64,000 nucleotides of DNA. Origin: Spirosoma sp. SC4-14 (lineage in GTDB: Bacteria > Bacteroidota > Bacteroidia > Cytophagales > Spirosomataceae). Each line of letters opens with the position of its first letter. Positions within the stretch are counted from its first letter, which is position 1. A program made the translations under genes and the position numbers. A model generated the notes under the pieces. The model had not been told where the DNA came from and did no database searches. It saw nothing but the letters and a program-made list of their open reading frames with translations. Shown in pieces: positions 59,694 to 64,000 of this stretch. The stretch lies in NCBI RefSeq assembly GCF_037201965.1, contig NZ_CP147518.1, forward strand, positions 3,341,001 to 3,405,000, in the 5' to 3' direction.

Positions 59694-60578
59694 ATGTCTG
59701 CTCAACCCCACTTGCTTCGCTTATTGAAGTTTGTTCGGCTATTGGCCGACCGGCCCGGCCGTACGGTTTCGCAAACAGCCCGGACGCTGGAAACCTCCGA
59801 ACGGACGGTTTACCGCTACCTCGATACCTTACAGCAATTAGGGTATCTGATCGACAAAGACGAGCAGGAGCGTTATTTTCTGTTTGAGGCCGACGCTACC
59901 CGACGACCGGCGTTTACGGCCGACGAGTCGGCGCTGGTAGATCGGCTGCTTTCGTCGCTTCCGGCCGACCTTCCGCTCACGGACAGCATCCGGCGCAAAC
60001 TCTTCCTGACGTCCGATCTGATTCCCTTCGCCGATGAACTACTCGACCGACATCAGGCGCTGGTGGTCGAGCGGCTGGCAACGGCCTTGCGCGAGGGCCG
60101 ACAGGTTCGCTTATTGCGCTATCACTCGACCAATTCCGACACCATTGCCGACCGGATTGTAGAACCTGTGGGCTTTGCCGATCATTATGCTACGCTGAAA
60201 GCCTACGACCCGGAAGAAGGTAAAGAAAAAAGCTTCAAAATCAGGCGTATGGACGATGTAGTGATACTCGACACGCCCTGCGCCTGCGTAACGGCGGGTG
60301 AAGTGCTGGATGCGTTTGGGTGGTCGGGGCCAGAGCCGCTATTGCTGACGCTTCACCTGAGCGGACGTGCCTACAGGCTTCTTCTGGAAGAGCGACCACT
60401 TTGCCGCCCGTTTCTGGAACTGTATGATGACGAAGCGTTTCCGTATCGTTTCCGGGGCGAAGTTCGGAGCTATGTGGGCATCGGGCGATTCGTGCTTGGT
60501 TTGCCCGGCGAAATAGAAGTAGTAGACGAAGCATTCCGCGACTATCTGCGCGAACGGGCCGCGAAAAAATTATGGTGA
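59694..60578 (+). CDS. HTH + WYL-domain transcriptional regulator (YafY-like)
   Basis: Regulator of about 294 residues. An HTH_11 winged helix is at the N-terminus (RTVSQTARTLETSERTVYRY). The WYL-type ligand domain spans about 120-200 (QVRLLRYHSTNSDTIADRIV, then KSFKIRRMDDVVIL), followed by the WCX C-terminal region (LLLTLHLSGRAYRLLLEERP). The ATG at 59694 begins the HTH; the frame extends 14 codons upstream with no homology. It stands 90 bp upstream of a cas operon in the same direction; WYL proteins are known CRISPR-associated regulators, for example in Synechocystis. Confidence 0.9.
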   Translation: MSAQPHLLRLLKFVRLLADRPGRTVSQTARTLETSERTVYRYLDTLQQLGYLIDKDEQERYFLFEADATRRPAFTADESALVDRLLSSLPADLPLTDSIRRKLFLTSDLIPFADELLDRHQALVVERLATALREGRQVRLLRYHSTNSDTIADRIVEPVGFADHYATLKAYDPEEGKEKSFKIRRMDDVVILDTPCACVTAGEVLDAFGWSGPEPLLLTLHLSGRAYRLLLEERPLCRPFLELYDDEAFPYRFRGEVRSYVGIGRFVLGLPGEIEVVDEAFRDYLRERAAKKLW

Positions 60579-60658
60579 TTTTCGATTCACCTTTCGCGAC
60601 TGATTCCGATTGACACAATATGACAAAGCAGGGGATTTACTTTGCTGATATAAAATAC

Positions 60659-60668
60659 GAGGAGGAAT
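60659..60668 (+). promoter_or_regulatory. Shine-Dalgarno-like site of cas8b
   Basis: GAGGAGGA directly precedes the ATG at 60669 with a 3-6 nt spacer depending on alignment. Such purine-rich sites are rare before genes in this window and in Bacteroidota generally, so the site may reflect a transferred origin of the cas operon. About 20 nt further upstream TTACTTTG (60637-60644) is a near match to the -7 element. Confidence 0.55.
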
Positions 60669-62561
60669 ATGCAGGACAAGGCAATTGCCGCTATTGGTAA
60701 ACTGGCTCTACAGGCAAGTGGGCAAGTTGAACCCTATAAACTGTACGTCCAGAATATGTTTCCGGGCGTCAACTACGACATGATTGTGGCTATCTTCTCT
60801 CTCAACGAACAGGATGGAAAGCTATCATGTCTTTTTGAGGGCGTAGATGTAGAAAAAGTTAGTGAAACAACGTATCCAAAATACCTGTATCGGGGCGGTT
60901 CTCCCCGTGGCGGAGATATTACGTTCACGACAAAAGCAGGTGATTTATCGAAGAAGTTGAACACGTTACTCACGGTTCAGCTTAAGAATGCAATTGCGTT
61001 ATGTCGGGTTGAAAACTATCAGGATGATTTAAATCTCCTGCTGGCTTTACAGCATCGGTTGAGTATTGATTATGCAAGCGTGCTAGCTGCTTTGCAGGGC
61101 GCTTATAATCAAATGGATAAGAAGCGACAACAATCTTCTGGTCTGACTATCTGTTTCGAATCAGACGATGTAAGACGGTACCTGGCTGATTTCCCGATTT
61201 TTCAGAAACAGATACTGCTAAGTGGTACGTCGGGTAAATCAGAAAAATATGGGGTTACTTCACAAGGTAGCAATCAACTCTGTTCGGTGTGCCTGAAACA
61301 AAAGCCATTGTTACATGGCTTCGCGTCGCCTTTCAAATATGCAACCGTAGATAAACCGGGAATGGTAAGCGGTTTTTTCAATCAACGTAATAACTGGAAA
61401 AACTATCCAATCTGTTCTGACTGTTCACTTGACTTTGAATACGGCCAGAAATACATAGCCCAAAAACTCAAAAAGTACTTTTACGGTAGCAGTTATTATG
61501 CCATTCCGAAAACAGTGTTGAGTTCGGATAAAGGTGGTTTAGAGAAGGCGCTGAAACTCATTACTAATCTTGAGTTTCAATTGGCGGAAGCTTCAAAAGA
61601 GAAGCGGGTTGAAGATCGAATTATGCAGGAAATTGGTAAGGAAGCCAACTATTTTACACTAAATCTTCTGTTTTTTGAGGAAAACCCTACTACTAAAGCT
61701 ATAAAAATCAGACTGTTGCTGGAAGAGATTGTTCCCTCTCGTTTTCGAATACTATTCTCAACAGTACCCGATATCATCAATAAGGAGTCAATCTACAAGA
61801 ACTCTTACCGGATTAAGAACGAACCACAGAATCTGACATTTTCATTTGGCCTATTAAAGCAATTCTATGAAGATGATTTTTATGGTATTGTCAATGACGT
61901 ATTTGTTGGTCGTTCAATTAATAGACAGACACTGTATAACAGATTTATGGCAGTAATCCGGGCAAATTACAATAAAGCCCAAACATCAGATGGGTATGTT
62001 GAACCGGTTGGATTAACCGTGTTAAAGGCTCATTTTGTGTTAAACTACCTCGCGCATTTGAAACTTATAACCACAAACCAATTCATAACAATGCTTCCCG
62101 AAGAGGATATTAGCGAAAAGCCAGAAGATAAGTATGGCCGAGCATTTGACGAAACCAAGTTTCGGCAGTTCGTGGCTGATAACACCAATTTTCTGGATGA
62201 TGACTACAAAGTAGGCATCTTCGCTGTGGGTGTACTGGTTCGCTTACTACTGAACATTCAACAGCGAGAGTTAGGCAACACGCCATTTGAGAAAAAGCTC
62301 AAAGGTTACAACCTTAATCCTGAAACGCTGAAGACAATTTACCTCGAAACAATGGCTAAACTGGCTCAGTATCGTGATTATGGCAAGCGCTACGATTCTC
62401 TAAGTCAAATTATTAGTGAGTATTTTACGCTAAATAGCCACCGACTGCCTGCTATCTCCAATAACGAACTGTCTTTCTATTTTGTGGCTGGTATAGAAAT
62501 GGCCAGTCGTTTCCGAATTGAAGCCCCTCAAACGAACACAACCTCTAGCTCTAATAACTAA
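60669..62561 (+). CDS. cas8b: Type I-B Cascade large subunit, Cas8b (Csh1/TM1802-like)
   Basis: Predicted large subunit of the type I-B interference complex, 630 residues. A zinc-binding cluster typical of the family is visible: CSVC near 209-212 and CSDC near 250-253, with GFASPFKYATVDKPGMVSGF between. The rest is alpha-helical with few landmark residues. It would recognise the PAM and help open target DNA. It is first in the operon, with cas7 13 nt after its stop. Its base composition is visibly more AT-rich than the WYL gene upstream, a hint of transfer. Confidence 0.85.
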   Translation: MQDKAIAAIGKLALQASGQVEPYKLYVQNMFPGVNYDMIVAIFSLNEQDGKLSCLFEGVDVEKVSETTYPKYLYRGGSPRGGDITFTTKAGDLSKKLNTLLTVQLKNAIALCRVENYQDDLNLLLALQHRLSIDYASVLAALQGAYNQMDKKRQQSSGLTICFESDDVRRYLADFPIFQKQILLSGTSGKSEKYGVTSQGSNQLCSVCLKQKPLLHGFASPFKYATVDKPGMVSGFFNQRNNWKNYPICSDCSLDFEYGQKYIAQKLKKYFYGSSYYAIPKTVLSSDKGGLEKALKLITNLEFQLAEASKEKRVEDRIMQEIGKEANYFTLNLLFFEENPTTKAIKIRLLLEEIVPSRFRILFSTVPDIINKESIYKNSYRIKNEPQNLTFSFGLLKQFYEDDFYGIVNDVFVGRSINRQTLYNRFMAVIRANYNKAQTSDGYVEPVGLTVLKAHFVLNYLAHLKLITTNQFITMLPEEDISEKPEDKYGRAFDETKFRQFVADNTNFLDDDYKVGIFAVGVLVRLLLNIQQRELGNTPFEKKLKGYNLNPETLKTIYLETMAKLAQYRDYGKRYDSLSQIISEYFTLNSHRLPAISNNELSFYFVAGIEMASRFRIEAPQTNTTSSSNN

Positions 62562-62574
62562 ACCCATGTAAGCT

Positions 62575-63462
62575 ATGCTCACTAAACGCACCGAAATTCT
62601 GTTTCTCTACGAAATTGAAAATGCCAATCCAAACGGCGACCCCCTAAATGAAAATCGGCCTCGATACGATTCCGAAGAGAACCGTGTGTTAGTATCGGAC
62701 GTGCGGCTAAAACGTACCATTCGCGATTACTGGTATGAATACAAAGGGTATAACGGCACCAACGGGAAAGATATTTTTGTACGAGAAACGACATATCAGG
62801 ATGGTGATAAAACCTACGTATCGGATGGGAAACGACGGGCAAAAGCCTTTCAGGAAAGTCAGCAGACCGTACTGGATCAATGCATTGATGTTCGAACATT
62901 TGGGGGCGTTTTGCCACTTGATAAAGACTCAATTACACTCGTTGGGCCTACTCAGTTTCAGATGGGTAAATCGATTAATAAAACAGATATTATTACTGAG
63001 CAGGGGACAGGTGCCTTTGCGTCAGGCGACAAAAAAGGACAAGCTACTTTTCGAACAGAATACAAAGTACCGTACGCCTTAATTGGTTTCAACGGCATCA
63101 TTAATGAGAAAGCAGCTAGTTATTCACAAATGACCGACGACGATAAGAGCTTGTTGTTAGAAGGTATATGGGAAGGTACTAAGAATCTAATATCGCGCTC
63201 CAAATTTGGGCAAACTCCCTTATTACTATTGACTGTTGACTATAACGAGCCGTATTACATTGGAGGACTACGCCAACGTCTGAAACTGATAACGGATAAA
63301 AACGAAATGCAATTACGTAGCACTGATGATTACACGCTTGATGTATCGTTTTTACTGGCTGAGTTAACAGCTCACAAAGACAAAGTTAGTAGTGTAACTG
63401 TGCGCATTGACCCTCGTTTAAAAACATCACAACCGCTCACCAACGGTCTCCTAACATTATGA
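62575..63462 (+). CDS. cas7: Type I-B Cascade backbone subunit, Cas7 (Csh2-like)
   Basis: CRISPR RNA-binding backbone subunit, 295 residues, of the Csh2/Csd2 group. The opening RTEILFLYEIENANPNGDPL, then NENRPRYD, and the following VLVSDVRLKRTIRDYW are diagnostic. The crRNA-binding RRM-like fold continues through GGVLPLDKDS and GPTQFQMGKS. Its stop overlaps the next ATG by 4 nt (ATGA), so translation is coupled to cas5. Several copies would coat the spacer part of the guide. Confidence 0.93.
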   Translation: MLTKRTEILFLYEIENANPNGDPLNENRPRYDSEENRVLVSDVRLKRTIRDYWYEYKGYNGTNGKDIFVRETTYQDGDKTYVSDGKRRAKAFQESQQTVLDQCIDVRTFGGVLPLDKDSITLVGPTQFQMGKSINKTDIITEQGTGAFASGDKKGQATFRTEYKVPYALIGFNGIINEKAASYSQMTDDDKSLLLEGIWEGTKNLISRSKFGQTPLLLLTVDYNEPYYIGGLRQRLKLITDKNEMQLRSTDDYTLDVSFLLAELTAHKDKVSSVTVRIDPRLKTSQPLTNGLLTL

Positions 63463-64000
63463 ATGATAACCGCCTGATTGTTTTTGAGTTGTCGGGCGAA
63501 TATGGTCATTTTCGCAAATTCAACACCACAACTTCACCTCTAACGTACCCAATTCCGACTCGTACAGCCTTAACTGGAATACTTGGAGCTATTTTAGGCG
63601 TCGAGCGCGAAACGGCGGCTGGCCGTTTTCCCCATGACGTGATACCGGTTCAGGAATTATTTAGCGGTGCTAACTGCAATCTTACGGTACAACTATTAGC
63701 GCCCGTTAAAAGAGTAAATGTGGGTTTTAATCTGTTGGATACCGGTAATTCGTTTTTTGAAATTAAGAAAAGCGGACGTACTCAAATTGAGTTTGAGTTG
63801 CTAAAAAATCCGGTGTTTCGAGTTTTTGTGCGGCTTCGGGACGATGAATTAATGGATAAACTGGCTAAGCGATTATTAAATCGTAATCATCACTTTACAC
63901 CCTACTTAGGACTAAGCCAGTTCACGGCAATGATTCATAATGCGCTTGAAACACAGATTTCTATACGTAGTGCGAGCTCAGGTTATACCCCCATAAAATC
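63459..64000 (+). CDS. cas5: Type I-B Cascade subunit Cas5 (partial, runs off the window)
   Basis: An ATG at 63459 overlaps the cas7 stop and opens a frame of about 180 codons that has no stop before the window end. The product starts IVFELSGEYGHFRKFNTTTS and continues PLTYPIPTRTALTGILGAIL, the Cas5 signature of type I-B (Csh) systems. Cas5 caps the 5' handle of the crRNA. The remaining genes (cas3, cas4, cas1, cas2 and possibly cas6) and the array are expected beyond the right edge. Confidence 0.9.
   Translation, partial: MNDNRLIVFELSGEYGHFRKFNTTTSPLTYPIPTRTALTGILGAILGVERETAAGRFPHDVIPVQELFSGANCNLTVQLLAPVKRVNVGFNLLDTGNSFFEIKKSGRTQIEFELLKNPVFRVFVRLRDDELMDKLAKRLLNRNHHFTPYLGLSQFTAMIHNALETQISIRSASSGYTPIK

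Noticed and set aside
60579..64000. CRISPR repeat-spacer array near the cas genes
   Set aside because: No regularly spaced direct repeats of 28-37 nt are visible; the array, if any, must lie beyond the right edge.
1..64000. tRNA, rRNA, integrase or insertion sequence
   Set aside because: TTCGAATC-like strings occur only inside coding genes (for example near 30655), and I saw no cloverleaf, no transposase motif and no prophage-like gene set.

Overview
The window looks like chromosomal DNA of a Bacteroidota member of the Cytophagales, most likely a Spirosoma relative (inference). Supporting this: promoter boxes of the form TAnnTTTG lie upstream of many genes, purine-rich Shine-Dalgarno sequences are almost absent, and the gene families are typical of that phylum (DUF6089-like outer-membrane barrels, DUF6056-like membrane proteins, the CBS-nadK pair, GMC oxidoreductase with a gluconate 2-dehydrogenase subunit 3). 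I found no rRNA, tRNA, insertion sequence or CRISPR array inside the window.

Layout. 0-3 kb: two minus-strand flavoenzymes. 3.3-8.5 kb: a plus-strand run of a PabA/TrpG glutaminase overlapping an alpha/beta hydrolase, a CBS-domain protein, NAD kinase and two outer-membrane barrel proteins. 8.5-14.5 kb: a PhyH dioxygenase divergent from an AraC regulator, an M23 peptidase, the CCA-adding enzyme, a Sua5/YrdC-like protein and a GNAT acetyltransferase. 14.5-31.5 kb: mostly secreted or carbohydrate/peptide-active enzymes (GH63-like glucosidase, two serine hydrolases, a sialidase-fold protein, M28 and M20 peptidases, a D-aminoacylase-like protein) and a GMC dehydrogenase with its small subunit. 31.6-39.6 kb: a minus-strand block of membrane glycosylation or acylation genes (MBOAT, GT87-like, two GT2, two large membrane proteins). 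39.6-46.8 kb: EamA exporter, LptF/G permease, a divergent mntR/mntH pair, and a MarR-MFS-isochorismatase operon. 47-55 kb: acyltransferase, the remnant of a TROVE (Ro60) gene with a possible structured RNA beside it, a three-gene operon of two related amidotransferase-fold proteins plus an orphan ABC ATPase, M20 peptidase, DsbA/FrnE, methyltransferase. 55-58 kb: EamA exporter, biotin carrier, pyrH and frr. 58-64 kb: DinB, a Crp/Fnr regulator, a WYL regulator, and the first three genes (cas8b-cas7-cas5) of a type I-B CRISPR-Cas operon that runs off the right edge.

How the parts work together. MntR very probably controls mntH through palindromic half-sites lying between their two divergent promoters. 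The MarR regulator probably controls its own operon from an AACTT inverted repeat just upstream of it. The cas genes are tightly coupled (13-nt gap, then a 4-nt overlap) and would encode Cascade subunits; the WYL protein immediately upstream is a plausible regulator. The intergenic spaces carry many perfect or near-perfect inverted repeats, including a recurring element with the core GCAACCATAAACC. The most unusual items are the collapsed TROVE gene with its neighbouring RNA candidate, the uncharacterised three-gene operon at 48.9-51.0 kb, and the heptamer inverted repeat between pyrH and frr.
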